Assembly (NCBI GenBank): GCA_902780505.1
Contig: CACZFN010000012.1
Span: forward strand, 1 to 51,875
Direction of reading: 5' to 3'
Length of the DNA: 51,875 bases
Source of the DNA: an uncultured Ruminococcus sp.
GTDB lineage: Bacteria; Bacillota; Clostridia; Oscillospirales; Ruminococcaceae
Shown in pieces: positions 7,236 to 15,733 of this stretch. The stretch's first letter is position 1; the number at the start of each line of letters is the position of its first letter. Below the pieces are notes generated by a model. That model did no database searches, was not told the DNA's origin, and saw only the letters and a program-made list of their open reading frames with translations. The position numbers were made by a program, and so were the translations under genes.

Positions 7236-7592
7236 ATGTCAAAAATACCAAATTTATTCGTTATTATGAATGAAAAAGGCATATCCCAAAAGCAACTTGC
7301 TGATTTTATCGGCGCATCTACAGGGAATGTTTCCGACTGGAAAAGTGGCAAATCAGCCCCAACTATTGAAAAGTTACCTCTTATAGCTGACTATCTCGAT
7401 GTTTCTCTCGATTATCTACTTGGACGGGCTGAAACATCAAAACCTGCTGATGAACTGAATGATGACGAGAAGGAACTTCTTGACCTCTACCGTCAGCTCC
7501 CAGCCGAACAGCACGAATTTATTAAAAATGCAATTAGGGGGCAACTTACAGCTATTGACGAACAAGCCATCGAAAAAAAGAAAAAAGCTTAG
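7236..7592 (+). CDS. CI-like repressor, XRE family
   Basis: The ATG at 7236 follows GAAAGGAG by 7 bases; an in-frame TTG at 7212 has no such site. The 118-residue product has an N-terminal HTH (KGISQKQLADFIGASTGNV, then SDWKSGKSAPTIEKL) and ends this domain with YLLGRAE. A helical C-terminal part follows (about 72-118) with a Lys-rich tail. It is the likely lysogenic repressor: it lies beside three copies of a CTCG-N7-CGAG operator that overlap early promoters. It lacks a visible LexA/CI-type protease domain, so induction probably does not use RecA-stimulated self-cleavage. Confidence 0.8.
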   Translation: MSKIPNLFVIMNEKGISQKQLADFIGASTGNVSDWKSGKSAPTIEKLPLIADYLDVSLDYLLGRAETSKPADELNDDEKELLDLYRQLPAEQHEFIKNAIRGQLTAIDEQAIEKKKKA

Positions 7593-7615
7593 GATAATTA
7601 GAAAGGGTGTTTAAT

Positions 7616-8047
7616 ATGGAAATAACATTTTCTAAAGACGGAATTACAAAATCATATAGTAATTATGATAAGCTTGCTGAATTGACCGAGCTGGAAAAGA
7701 AAGCTGACCATATTATAATGTCTGGTTTTAAAGATGCCAATGTAGATGCTTCTCAAATTATCGCAAAAAGGCATTCTGAAAGTTACTTGTCATATTTTAA
7801 TAGATTTGATATTGATTTTTTAAGAGTAAAAGCAGGCGAAAAGTCTACTTGGATATCGTTAGATTCGTATCGAATGTCAGATAGTTTAAGAGACAATGAA
7901 ATATTTGACGATATAAAAAACAAGCGTATTCGTCATTGGAAAATAGCTTTTGAAAAAACAGATGATATAAAAGATGCTATTGATATTATTGTAAAATGCT
8001 ACTTAAGTTCATTAGAATATGGAAATAAGAGTAGAAAGATTATATAA
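7616..8047 (+). CDS. Hypothetical protein of the integrative element
   Basis: The ATG at 7616 follows AAAGGGTG; an in-frame GTG at 7607 is less likely. The 143-residue product (MEITFSKDGITKSYSNYDKL) looks like a soluble alpha/beta protein; no family is recognised. It lies between repressor and integrase, a place where element-specific cargo or immunity genes are frequent. AT content is higher than in the host genes to the right. Confidence 0.6.
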   Translation: MEITFSKDGITKSYSNYDKLAELTELEKKADHIIMSGFKDANVDASQIIAKRHSESYLSYFNRFDIDFLRVKAGEKSTWISLDSYRMSDSLRDNEIFDDIKNKRIRHWKIAFEKTDDIKDAIDIIVKCYLSSLEYGNKSRKII

Positions 8048-8124
8048 AAACTTCCCCGGGTAAAAACAAATGCCCCGACGCATAAGCGCCGAGGGCGGGG
8101 AAACTACAGAAAGGAGTCAAAGTC

Positions 8125-9270
8125 ATGCCGATATATGCAGTAAAAAATGTCAAAAAAGACGGCCAGCAGAAATACAGGGTGGTGTATAACTATACTGACC
8201 ATAACGGCGAATATAAAACTATAGAGCGCACAGCATACGGAAAGGCCAATGCCAAGCTCAAAGAGGAAGAACTCCGTATCATGACAACTAAGGGCAGCAG
8301 CACCGGCAGCATGATGACTCTTGATGAACTCTTTAACGAATATATAAAGGCTAAAAGCTATGAAGTAAGAGAAAGCTCACTCGATAAGACCGAGAGAATA
8401 CTTAAAGGCCGTGTTCTTGATACTCTCGGTAACAAGAAAATAGATAAGCTATTTCCTTCCGTCCTACAGGAGTGGAAAGCAAATATCGAAGAAATTGATT
8501 CTATAAAATCAGTCTCCACAAAGCGCGGGATCTTCAAGGAATTTCACGCAATGATGAATTATGCTGTAAAAATGGATTATATTATTGTCAATCCACTTGA
8601 TAAAGTAGGAAATTTCAAAGATGCCTATGCATATAAAAAAGAAATGCTGTTCTACACACCGGAAGAATTCAGAAAGTTTATAAGCGCGGCAAGGCAGTGC
8701 CGTGACGAGCGAGCCGCCAAAGGAGACTACACAGTACAGTATTATTATATGTTCTTTATGATCGCCTTTTTCACAGGAATGCGAAAAGGGGAGATCAATG
8801 CGCTCACATGGGAAGATGTCAACAATGGTATGATCAGTGTGAGAAGAAGTGTGAACCAGAAGCTTAAAGGCGGTGATCGAATCACACCGCCTAAAAATGC
8901 AAGCTCGGTCAGGGACATTCAGATCCCGAACGAGCTGAAAACGGCTCTCGATCATCATAAAGAGATATGCAGTAAGCTTCCGGGTTTCAGCGAAAAAATG
9001 TATATATGCGGCGGGGATATGCCGATCCGTGATACATCAATCGCAATTATGAATAATAGATTTGCTGATATGGCAGGTGTAAAAAGAATTCGTATCCACG
9101 ATTTCCGCCACAGTCATGCAAGCCTGTTGGCTAATAACGGCATAAGTATTCACGAGATCGCCCGCCGTTTAGGCCACGCCGATATAAAAATGACATTGCA
9201 GATCTACAGCCATTTATACCCTTCCGAAACAGAACGGGCACTGCGGGTTTTGAATGAAATAAAACTGTAG
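8125..9270 (+). CDS. int: Tyrosine-type site-specific integrase
   Basis: A 381-residue tyrosine recombinase. The N-terminal arm-binding domain (about 1-60) is followed by a SAM-like core-binding domain (about 65-165). The catalytic domain shows Arg in FFTGMRKGEINALTW, the H-x-x-R box in IHDFRHSHASLLANNG, GHADIKMT, and the nucleophile Tyr in IYSHLYP. It is full length. Binding site AAAGGAG precedes the ATG, and a GC-rich dyad (about 8072-8100) lies in the gap upstream. The attachment site is within 150 bases of its stop, as is usual. It integrates and, with a partner, excises the element covering at least 1-9422. Confidence 0.93.
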   Translation: MPIYAVKNVKKDGQQKYRVVYNYTDHNGEYKTIERTAYGKANAKLKEEELRIMTTKGSSTGSMMTLDELFNEYIKAKSYEVRESSLDKTERILKGRVLDTLGNKKIDKLFPSVLQEWKANIEEIDSIKSVSTKRGIFKEFHAMMNYAVKMDYIIVNPLDKVGNFKDAYAYKKEMLFYTPEEFRKFISAARQCRDERAAKGDYTVQYYYMFFMIAFFTGMRKGEINALTWEDVNNGMISVRRSVNQKLKGGDRITPPKNASSVRDIQIPNELKTALDHHKEICSKLPGFSEKMYICGGDMPIRDTSIAIMNNRFADMAGVKRIRIHDFRHSHASLLANNGISIHEIARRLGHADIKMTLQIYSHLYPSETERALRVLNEIKL

Positions 9271-9275
9271 TTCTC

Positions 9276-9306
9276 CCATGAAAAATCCATGAAAAATCTT
9301 GAAAAA
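9276..9306 (+). repeat. Tandem repeats, possible integrase arm-type sites
   Basis: Two direct copies of CCATGAAAAAT (9276-9286 and 9287-9297) and a diverged third (CTTGAAAAA) lie between the integrase stop and the attachment site. Tandem short repeats here fit arm-type binding sites of a tyrosine integrase; this role is inferred from position. Confidence 0.4.
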
Positions 9307-9403
9307 AACTTTTTGAGGGTTTCAACCGTTTGCAAATACCCCGTAATTACGTGGTTTCCGCTGATTAATATTTATAAATAATCATAGGTTTTCATTTGAA
9401 ATA

Positions 9404-9422
9404 ATTCCCCTTAGCTCCACCA
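9404..9422 (+). other. Attachment site: stranded tmRNA/tRNA 3' end
   Basis: The sequence ending CCCCTTAGCTCCACCA has the acceptor-stem 3' strand and CCA of a tmRNA or tRNA, but no RNA body precedes it. Immediately after lies an intrinsic terminator, as behind a native RNA gene. This is the expected picture at the distal junction when an element inserts into an RNA 3' end and carries a duplicate of it. AGCTCCACCA fits the tmRNA end of many Firmicutes; a tRNA remains possible. The matching intact RNA gene should lie beyond the left edge. Confidence 0.7.
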
Positions 9423-9426
9423 AAAA

Positions 9427-9458
9427 CCCCCTCACAGTTTTTCTGTGAGGGGGTTTTA
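9427..9458 (+). terminator. Intrinsic terminator of the target RNA gene
   Basis: A perfect 11-base-pair stem (CCCCCTCACAG at 9427-9437, CTGTGAGGGGG at 9443-9453) with a T5 loop is followed by TTTT. A run of A before the stem lets it work leftward for the convergent phosphodiesterase gene as well. Confidence 0.9.
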
Positions 9459-9461
9459 TAT

Positions 9462-9938
9462 CTAAAGATCAACGTGTGCACAGCCTGAGCCGTAAAGCGA
9501 TAACTCAATAAACGCATAACTCGGCGGGAGTTCGTCCTCGGGCTGAGAAGCACTCCCGGGGTTCATAACGTGTATGCCGTTAATGGTTTCGTTGAACCTG
9601 CAATGTGTGTGCCCGAACAGCGCTATTTCCGCACCTGCGGACTTGGCGTTTTTTATAAGGCGGTCAAGACTCTCCTTTACCCCGAGCAGATGCCCGTGTG
9701 TCAGATAGATCTTTGTGCCGTATATCTCTATCACAGCTTCTTCGGGGGCTTCCGCCTTGTCGCAGTTGCCTGCTACACAGTAATAGTGCTTGTCAGGGTA
9801 TTTTTCTTTTATGATATCAAACTCCTGAAGCCCGTCGCCTAAAAAAATGTAATGGTCACAGACATTGAGGTTTGATACCATTATACTGTCCGCCGCCCTG
9901 AAATCACCGTGGGTGTCTGAAAAAACTATAACTCGCAT
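9462..9938 (-). CDS. YfcE/MJ0936-family metallophosphodiesterase
   Basis: The start at ATG 9938 (MRVIVFSDTHGD) has AAGGAGG upstream. The 158-residue protein has the calcineurin-like metallophosphatase motifs in order: D-x-H (FSDTHGD), GD (FLGDG), GN-C-D (VAGNCD), THGH (LTHGH) and GHTH (LFGHTH), then NPGS. These residues bind two divalent metals. Members of this small family hydrolyse phosphodiesters; the physiological substrate is generally unknown. Full length for the family. It is the first host gene right of the integrated element and shares the bidirectional terminator at 9427-9458. Confidence 0.88.
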   Translation of the reverse strand: MRVIVFSDTHGDFRAADSIMVSNLNVCDHYIFLGDGLQEFDIIKEKYPDKHYYCVAGNCDKAEAPEEAVIEIYGTKIYLTHGHLLGVKESLDRLIKNAKSAGAEIALFGHTHCRFNETINGIHVMNPGSASQPEDELPPSYAFIELSLYGSGCAHVDL

Positions 9939-10108
9939 ATATGGGAAGCCTCCTTGAAGGACGCGAAATGTTCTCCTGTTTTGTACTATTGTAACATAAA
10001 TTATAAAAATACACAATATAAAAATCGGAAAATTCACAAATATTTTTAAAATAAATTCTGACGGATAAACCCTTCTTCGACATTTTGAGCAAAATTCATA
10101 ATTTGTAC

Positions 10109-10137
10109 TTGAATTTGTATCAAAAAAATGATATAAT
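10109..10137 (+). promoter_or_regulatory. Sigma-A-type promoter
   Basis: TTGAAT at 10109-10114, a 17-base spacer and TATAAT at 10132-10137, upstream of the gene at 10170. Confidence 0.7.
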
Positions 10138-10169
10138 AATGTGAAGTATCAGGAGGGGAGGGCGTTGTA

Positions 10170-10724
10170 ATGCCGAAATATGCGATCTATAAGTCGGCGA
10201 CAGGTTATTATTATAATGAATACCACGATACGCTCGAATCCCTTAAAGGAACAAAATTTGAAGGTATTATTGAGGAGGATAAACTCCCGGTTGTGATAGG
10301 AAGCGACGGCGGCTATCACCATTTTACCGAAAATGATTATATGTTTGACAGGCTTGTAGAGAGTGACGGCTGCCCGCTTAAACTTGAGGAGATGTTTTTT
10401 AAAAATCAGGAAGGTTTCAAGCTCGGCTGGATGTCCCCCGAGGGTGATACATATTCCTGCGATTATACAAGCCATACCAGGGCCGCCGCAATGATAGCCG
10501 CTAAGTTTTTCCCGAAAACAAAACTGCCCGAGCGTACCCTCGGTAAGGCGGGGTGGCTCAAGATCATAGATTCGTGGGACGGTACTCAGCGTGAGCATGG
10601 ACAGTTTGTATATTCTCTTACGGGTAATATCTCAAAAAAACAGGCGGATAAATTGTTTGACCTCGGACTTTATAATAATCCCGAAGTCCGTCAGATGATA
10701 AGGGACTGTGAAGATAACTGGTAA
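10170..10724 (+). CDS. Hypothetical protein
   Basis: A 184-residue soluble protein starting MPKYAIYKSATGYYYNEY, with a strong ribosome binding site (AGGAGGGGAGGG) and its own promoter. It is Tyr and Trp rich, has three isolated cysteines (CPLK, SCDY, DCEDNW) and no signal peptide or membrane segment. No family is recognised. It is separated from the next gene by a new promoter, so it is probably monocistronic. Confidence 0.7.
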   Translation: MPKYAIYKSATGYYYNEYHDTLESLKGTKFEGIIEEDKLPVVIGSDGGYHHFTENDYMFDRLVESDGCPLKLEEMFFKNQEGFKLGWMSPEGDTYSCDYTSHTRAAAMIAAKFFPKTKLPERTLGKAGWLKIIDSWDGTQREHGQFVYSLTGNISKKQADKLFDLGLYNNPEVRQMIRDCEDNW

Positions 10725-10734
10725 AAATGCCGTC

Positions 10735-10763
10735 TTGACGGACTGAGCGTTTTGTGTTATAAT
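10735..10763 (+). promoter_or_regulatory. Promoter of the TM1266-type regulator and perhaps the maturation operon
   Basis: TTGACG at 10735-10740 and TATAAT at 10758-10763, exact 17-base spacer. It is the last clear sigma-A promoter I see before hydF, so it may drive the whole gene run to 24877 unless the leader at 11270-11343 stops it. Confidence 0.75.
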
Positions 10764-10799
10764 GTGTTTGTAAATCCAGTATCTCAAAGGAGAATATCA

Positions 10800-11045
10800 A
10801 TGTCAAAGCGTGTGGCGGTCATCGCCATTATTGTTGAAAATGAAGAAAGCGTTGCACAGGTAAATGCAATACTGCACGAATACTCCGAAGGCATTATCGG
10901 CCGAATGGGTATCCCGTACAGGGCAAAGGGTATGAATATAATCTCGATAGCTATTGATGCCGGGCAGAACGATATTAACACTATAGCCGGAAAGATAGGA
11001 AAACTTGACGGCGTTACTGCTAAGACCGTTTATGCCCCGGTGTAA
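10800..11045 (+). CDS. TM1266-family ACT-domain regulator of the iron-only hydrogenase system
   Basis: The ATG at 10800 (MSKRVAVIAIIVENEES) follows AAAGGAG. The 81-residue product is a single ACT-like domain: a beta strand VAVIAIIVEN, the segment EGIIGRMGIPYRAKGMNIISIAI, and NTIAGKIGKLDGVTAKTVYA. This matches the TM1266 family, conserved beside hydE, hydF and hydG and annotated as a putative regulator of the [FeFe]-hydrogenase system. The ligand is unknown. The gene precedes hydF here, as in other Clostridia, but a MITE-like insertion and a possible attenuator separate the two. Confidence 0.85.
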   Translation: MSKRVAVIAIIVENEESVAQVNAILHEYSEGIIGRMGIPYRAKGMNIISIAIDAGQNDINTIAGKIGKLDGVTAKTVYAPV

Positions 11046-11057
11046 ACCGAATAATAA

Positions 11058-11231
11058 AGGCAACACCGCACAAAGGTTGTGTGTAAGATACGCCGCCAGG
11101 ATTTTCGTCAGATTGCCCAAATTTGCCGCAGGAATACTAACGTATTTCAAGGTGAATTTGGGTGATATGACGGAAATCCTGCAAGTAGATTGCACACAAA
11201 GCCGTTAGGCGGTCTTTGCGCGGTGTTGCCT
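11058..11231. mobile_element. MITE-like long inverted-repeat element
   Basis: The ends are inverted repeats: AGGCAACACCGCACAAAG at the left (11058-11075), and its near-exact complement ending CGGTGTTGCCT at the right. Internal segments are also complementary across the centre: CAGGATTTTCGTCA with TGACGGAAATCCTG, and CCCAAATTTGCC with GGTGAATTTGGG. The 174-base element would fold into one long hairpin and has no coding potential. A 4-base flanking duplication TAAA is visible. This is the architecture of a non-autonomous miniature transposable element. Confidence 0.65.
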
Positions 11232-11269
11232 AAAATACTTGTCTGACACCGAAAACCTGACTTTGAGGT

Positions 11270-11343
11270 GAAAGTAAGAAACAACAGTGCTTTAAGGACC
11301 TAAGTCTTACTTTTTTCAGGTAAGATGCAGGTCCTTTTATTTT
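11270..11343 (+). promoter_or_regulatory. Possible transcription attenuator upstream of hydF
   Basis: A terminator-like hairpin (AAGGACCT at about 11294-11301, AGGTCCTT at about 11328-11335, with inner pairing GTCTTAC/GTAAGAT) is followed by a T-rich run. Its left arm (TCTTACTTT, 11304-11312) is also complementary to an upstream segment AAAGTAAGA at 11271-11279. The two pairings exclude each other, as in an attenuator or riboswitch expression platform. No known riboswitch class is recognised. The whole gap 11046-11382 holds only this and the MITE-like element. Confidence 0.5.
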
Positions 11344-11382
11344 GGTTAATTTAAGCTAACTTAGGCGGAAAGGAGAAAAACT

Positions 11383-12585
11383 ATGCCTTCACTTAACTCT
11401 GCACCTTCCTCGGAAAGAATACATATCGGCTTTTTCGGCAGGAGGAATGCGGGCAAATCAAGCCTTGTGAATAAGGTCACAAATCAGGAACTTTCTGTCG
11501 TTTCCGATACTGCCGGTACTACTACGGATCCTGTTTCAAAGGCTATGGAACTTCTGCCGCTCGGGCCTGTTGTTATAATAGATACAGCAGGCTTTGATGA
11601 TGAAGGAGAGCTCGGCCTCCTGCGTGTGAAAAAGACATCACAGGTGCTTAACAGGACGGATATAGCTGTCCTTGTTACCGATATCACTCTCCCGCTCGGT
11701 AAGTGTGAAAAGGAACTCGCAGCCCTGTTTGAACAAAAAAAGATACCTTATATAATAGTCGGCAATAAGTGCGATATCACTGATACCCCGCCCGACGGAG
11801 AACGTTTCCCCGTAAGTGCACTTAACGGGATAAATATAAACGAGCTTCGTGAAAAGATAGCCTCCCTTGTGGGGGTGCGTGACCAGACTATGCATATCGT
11901 CGGCGATCTGGTGAAAAAGGACGATATAGCCGTACTTGTTGTCCCGATAGATAAGGCTGCCCCGCGGGGCAGACTTATCCTCCCCCAGCAGATGGTCATT
12001 CGTGACCTCCTTGAAGCGGGTGCCTGTCCGCTTGTGTGCCGTGAAACCGAGCTTTCTTCGGCTCTTGGGAGTATATCAAAAAAGCCCTCGCTCGTCATAA
12101 CCGACAGTCAGGTGTTTGGCCTGGTAAGCAGGCAGACTCCCGAAGATATCCCCCTTACTTCCTTTTCGATACTTATGGCACGCTATAAGGGCTTTCTTGA
12201 ACAGGCTGTAAAGGGCGCATCTGCTATAAAGGAACTGAAGGATAACGATAAAATACTTATATCCGAGGGCTGTACCCACCATAGACAGTGCGGTGATATA
12301 GGAAGTGTAAAACTCCCTGCAAGCCTTGAAAAGACTACAGGCAAAAAATTGCAGATAACCCTTACTTCGGGCAAGGAATTCCCCGAAGAAATGCAGGAAT
12401 ATGCCCTTTGTATACACTGCGGGGGCTGTATGCTCAACGAGCGTGAAATGCTCAGCCGTATGCGTACCTCACTTGATAATGGTGTGCCTTTTACAAATTA
12501 CGGCACAGCACTTGCTTTTATGAACGGTATCCTCAGGCGAAGCCTTACGGTCTTCCCTGATATATTAAAGCTTGTTGATGAATAA
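11383..12585 (+). CDS. hydF: [FeFe]-hydrogenase H-cluster maturation GTPase HydF
   Basis: A 400-residue full-length HydF. HydF is the scaffold on which the 2Fe subcluster is completed and handed to apo-HydA. The GTPase domain (about 1-175) shows G1 GRRNAGKSS, G2 around TAGTTTDP, G3 DTAGFDD and G4 NKCD. The dimerisation region follows, and the C-terminal cluster-binding domain has the CTHH motif and CIHCGGC, whose residues bind the [4Fe-4S] cluster. The ATG at 11383 follows AAAGGAG. hydE starts 12 bases after the stop, so the two are cotranscribed. Confidence 0.95.
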   Translation: MPSLNSAPSSERIHIGFFGRRNAGKSSLVNKVTNQELSVVSDTAGTTTDPVSKAMELLPLGPVVIIDTAGFDDEGELGLLRVKKTSQVLNRTDIAVLVTDITLPLGKCEKELAALFEQKKIPYIIVGNKCDITDTPPDGERFPVSALNGININELREKIASLVGVRDQTMHIVGDLVKKDDIAVLVVPIDKAAPRGRLILPQQMVIRDLLEAGACPLVCRETELSSALGSISKKPSLVITDSQVFGLVSRQTPEDIPLTSFSILMARYKGFLEQAVKGASAIKELKDNDKILISEGCTHHRQCGDIGSVKLPASLEKTTGKKLQITLTSGKEFPEEMQEYALCIHCGGCMLNEREMLSRMRTSLDNGVPFTNYGTALAFMNGILRRSLTVFPDILKLVDE

Positions 12586-12597
12586 AACGGTGATATT

Positions 12598-13638
12598 ATG
12601 GTAAAAAAACTAATAGATAAGCTCGAAGCTGATACCCGCCTTTCAAAAGAGGAATGGGTGTGTGTGTTTGATGATTATTCTGATGATGACCGCGCCTATG
12701 CCGCAGAAAAGGCAAGGGCTGTGGCACATAAGTATTTCGGGAATAAAATATATATCCGCGGTATAGTCGAGTTTTCAAATGTGTGTAAAAACGATTGCTA
12801 TTACTGCGGTATAAGGTGTTCAAACAGCAATGCACAGCGCTACAGGCTTGATGATGATGATATCCTTCTTTGCTGTGATGAGGGGTATGAATATGGTTTT
12901 CGTACTTTCGTTTTGCAAAGCGGCGAGGATTACTCCGCTTACCCTGCTTCACGTATGGCAGAACTTGTGAAAAGAATAAAATCAGCCCACCCCGACTGTG
13001 CCGTTACGCTTTCGCTCGGTGAAATGGAGTATGAAGATCTGAAGCTTATGAGGCAGGCGGGCGCTGACAGATATCTTCTGCGCCATGAAACGGCAACTAA
13101 AGAGCATTATGAGAAACTTCACCCCGCAAAAATGTCGTTTGAGCACAGAATGGAATGCCTTGAAAACCTTAAAGCCCTCGGTTATCAGACGGGTGCCGGT
13201 ATGATGATAGGCGCACCCTTCCAGACAAATGAATACCTTGCAAACGATATGCTCTTTCTGCGGGAGTTTGAACCGCATATGATAGGTACAGGCCCGTTCC
13301 TGCCGCATAAGGATACCCCGTTTAAGGATATGCCCAAAGGCTCCTATGAACTTACACTCTTTGTCCTTAGCCTTTGCCGCCTTATGCTTCCCAGGGTACT
13401 CCTGCCCGCAACAACAGCTCTCGGCACTATCTCACCGCAGGGCAGGGAGCAGGGCGTGCTTTCGGGCGCTAATGTAATTATGCCAAACCTCTCCCCTGCA
13501 CAGGTGAGGAAAAAATATATGCTCTATGACGGCAAGATATGTACTGAGGATTCATCAGATGAATGCCGGCACTGCCTGACTGCCCGTATGAAGCGTATCG
13601 GCTACGAGATAGAAGTTTCAAGAGGTGACTATAAATGA
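12598..13638 (+). CDS. hydE: [FeFe]-hydrogenase maturation radical SAM protein HydE
   Basis: A 346-residue radical SAM enzyme. The cluster motif is C-x3-C-x2-C (CKNDCYYCG), and the C-terminal half has the HydE/PylB/BioB-type barrel with [14 protein letters not shown] and [11 protein letters not shown]. HydE acts on the HydG-derived Fe(CO)2CN-cysteine complex during H-cluster assembly. BioB is excluded by the HydE-specific segments and by the neighbour hydF. No hydG is found in the window. The stop overlaps the next start by 4 bases (ATGA), so translation of the nitrogenase-like genes is coupled to hydE. Confidence 0.92.
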   Translation: MVKKLIDKLEADTRLSKEEWVCVFDDYSDDDRAYAAEKARAVAHKYFGNKIYIRGIVEFSNVCKNDCYYCGIRCSNSNAQRYRLDDDDILLCCDEGYEYGFRTFVLQSGEDYSAYPASRMAELVKRIKSAHPDCAVTLSLGEMEYEDLKLMRQAGADRYLLRHETATKEHYEKLHPAKMSFEHRMECLENLKALGYQTGAGMMIGAPFQTNEYLANDMLFLREFEPHMIGTGPFLPHKDTPFKDMPKGSYELTLFVLSLCRLMLPRVLLPATTALGTISPQGREQGVLSGANVIMPNLSPAQVRKKYMLYDGKICTEDSSDECRHCLTARMKRIGYEIEVSRGDYK

Positions 13639-14399
13639 TCAAGCTTGCAGTTTACGGAAAAGGCGGTATAGGTAAATCTACCGTTTCATGTAACGTCAGT
13701 GCCGCCCTTGCACGCCGGGGGCTGAAGGTCATGCAGATAGGGTGTGATCCTAAGGCAGACTCTACTTCGCTTCTTCACGGGGGGAAGCGCCTGCCTACAG
13801 TTTTGCAGCTTACCCGTGAAAAAGGGATTGGCAGGGTGTCACTTTCCGATATCGTCTTTGAGGGCGCTTTCGGCGTTAAATGTGTTGAAGCGGGCGGCCC
13901 TGTCCCCGGACTCGGCTGTGCGGGCAGGGGTATCATAAATGCCCTTGAAACGCTTGAAAAGCTTGGCGCATATGAAGTCTACAGCCCTGATGTGGTTATT
14001 TATGATGTCCTCGGTGATGTTGTCTGCGGCGGTTTTTCTATGCCTATGCGCAAGGGCTATGCAGATAAGGTGTTTGTTGTCACTTCGGGTGAGAAGATGT
14101 CTGTCTATGCCGGTGCAAATATCTGTATGGCGGTGGAAAATTTCAAGGGCAGGGGCTATGCATCACTCGGCGGTATCATTTTAAACCGCAGAGGTGTTGA
14201 AAATGAATATGACGCTGTAAATACCCTTGCAAGTGATTTTAACAGCACTGTTATTTCGGATATTCAAAGAAGTGCTGATATTCCCGCTGCTGAAAAGGCA
14301 GGAAAGACGCTTTTTGAAGTCTGTCCCGAAAGCATTGCTGTCAGTCAGATAGAAAAAACCGCACAGGGCATACTTTCCGCCTTCGGGGGTGAAGTATGA
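13635..14399 (+). CDS. Nitrogenase-like iron protein (NifH family), copy 1
   Basis: A 254-residue ATPase-reductase of the NifH/BchL/CfbC family. The P-loop GKGGIGKST is at residues 8-16, with CDPKADST after it. Both cluster ligands are present: Cys95 in PGLGCAGRG and Cys131 in DVVCGGF. These residues hold the [4Fe-4S] cluster between two subunits. It should pass electrons in an ATP-dependent way to the D1-K1 proteins encoded next. It is shorter than true NifH (about 290), and no nifB, E or N is nearby, so nitrogen fixation is unlikely. It overlaps hydE and D1 by 4 bases each. Confidence 0.9.
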   Translation: MIKLAVYGKGGIGKSTVSCNVSAALARRGLKVMQIGCDPKADSTSLLHGGKRLPTVLQLTREKGIGRVSLSDIVFEGAFGVKCVEAGGPVPGLGCAGRGIINALETLEKLGAYEVYSPDVVIYDVLGDVVCGGFSMPMRKGYADKVFVVTSGEKMSVYAGANICMAVENFKGRGYASLGGIILNRRGVENEYDAVNTLASDFNSTVISDIQRSADIPAAEKAGKTLFEVCPESIAVSQIEKTAQGILSAFGGEV

Positions 14400-15712
14400 A
14401 TAAAGAAAAAGGCTTTGACCGCCCGCCGTATATCACGATAAGGGACGCCGATATAAACGGTATCTTTCAGGGCGGCCTTGAATATAACCCTCCTGCCCGG
14501 GGAATGTGGAATATAGTACATACAGGTATGCTTGTACCCGAAGCGCACGAGATATTTGCCTGCGCGCAGGGGTGCCTGCGTGGTGTTATCCTTACTGCCG
14601 CCGAAATGCTTGCCCTTGACAGGCTCAGCTGGATATCGGTATCTGAGCAGGATATGTTTGACGGCACACTTGAACAGGATATAACAGACGGTGTTGATGA
14701 AATACTTTCAAAGCTGAAAAAGCGTCCGCCTGTCGTGCTTTTGTATTTAAGCTGTATACACCTTTTTGCAGGCGTGGATTTTGAAGCGATCCTTCAGACA
14801 CTCAGAGAGCATAATCCCGGTATTTATTTTGTTGATTGCTATATGACACCTACTATGCGTACCACAGTTTCACCTGTCATGAAAATGTCTGCACAGATAT
14901 ACGGCGCTTTAAATCCGCTGCCGCCTGATAAAAAATGTGTCGCCATTGTCGGCAATGACCGCGCAACTGATGAAGACAGCGAACTTGTAAGGATAATAAG
15001 ACAAAACGGCTTTACACTTTTTGATATAGCGTATTGCAAGACCTTTGATGAATACCTTGAAATGGCAAAAAGCTCTCTTAATATCAGCTATATCCCCACA
15101 GGCGTGCTTGCAGGGGACGAACTTGAAAAGCGCTTTGGCATCAGGCATCTGCATATTCCTGCATCTTATGATTTTAATACGATAGAATACAATTACTCGC
15201 TTCTTTGTCAGGCGCTCGGCGTGGAAAAGCCTGATCTTTCAAAGGATATCAGTGAAGCTTCATCAGCGCTTGATGATGCTTTGTCGGTGATAGGCGATAC
15301 CCCTGTGGCTGTAGACTACACCGCAGTAACACGCCCGTTTGAACTTGCAGCACTGCTTTGTAAACACGGATTTAACGTAAAATATGTTATAGCTGACAGC
15401 GCGGGCGGCGAAAGTGAAGCCTTTGAGTGGCTCAAAGAAAACGTTCCCGAACTGATGATATATTCACCTGTGAATGTAAATATGCTCACTTTCCCTGAGA
15501 AGCCGCATGAAAGTATTCTGGCAATAGGTCAGAAAGCTGCACATTACTTTTCAAGCGACAATTTTGTAAATATCATAGTAAACGGCGGCTATTACGGCTT
15601 TAGCGGCATAAAGAAGCTGGCTGTTCTTATGAAGAAAGCATACCTTGCCCCTAAGGACAGAAAAGCCCTTCTGCGGTTAAAAGGTATGGGCTGTGCAAGC
15701 TGCCTGATCTAA
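14396..15712 (+). CDS. Nitrogenase-like component 1, NifD-type, copy 1
   Basis: A 438-residue protein of the oxidoreductase/nitrogenase component 1 family. Visible candidate cluster ligands are Cys56 and Cys60 ([10 protein letters not shown]) and Cys120 (LYLSCIHLF). They sit where NifD has its second and third P-cluster cysteines; the first NifD cysteine has no counterpart. The FeMo-cofactor ligands of NifD are not recognisable. The C-terminus ends in an unusual GCASCLI tail with Cys433 and Cys436. It probably forms a heteromer with K1 reduced by H1. The substrate is unknown. It overlaps H1 by 4 bases. Confidence 0.85.
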   Translation: MNKEKGFDRPPYITIRDADINGIFQGGLEYNPPARGMWNIVHTGMLVPEAHEIFACAQGCLRGVILTAAEMLALDRLSWISVSEQDMFDGTLEQDITDGVDEILSKLKKRPPVVLLYLSCIHLFAGVDFEAILQTLREHNPGIYFVDCYMTPTMRTTVSPVMKMSAQIYGALNPLPPDKKCVAIVGNDRATDEDSELVRIIRQNGFTLFDIAYCKTFDEYLEMAKSSLNISYIPTGVLAGDELEKRFGIRHLHIPASYDFNTIEYNYSLLCQALGVEKPDLSKDISEASSALDDALSVIGDTPVAVDYTAVTRPFELAALLCKHGFNVKYVIADSAGGESEAFEWLKENVPELMIYSPVNVNMLTFPEKPHESILAIGQKAAHYFSSDNFVNIIVNGGYYGFSGIKKLAVLMKKAYLAPKDRKALLRLKGMGCASCLI

Positions 15713-15733
15713 GGCAGGGACCTATGTTCAGAT

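Noticed and set aside
9330-9422. A complete tRNA gene before the attachment site
   Set aside because: Only the 3' acceptor end and CCA can be seen; the upstream AT-rich sequence gives no T-arm, anticodon arm or 5' acceptor strand.
12598-13638. Biotin synthase (BioB) for the radical SAM gene
   Set aside because: The [11 protein letters not shown] and [14 protein letters not shown] segments, length and the neighbour hydF fit HydE; no biotin genes are near.
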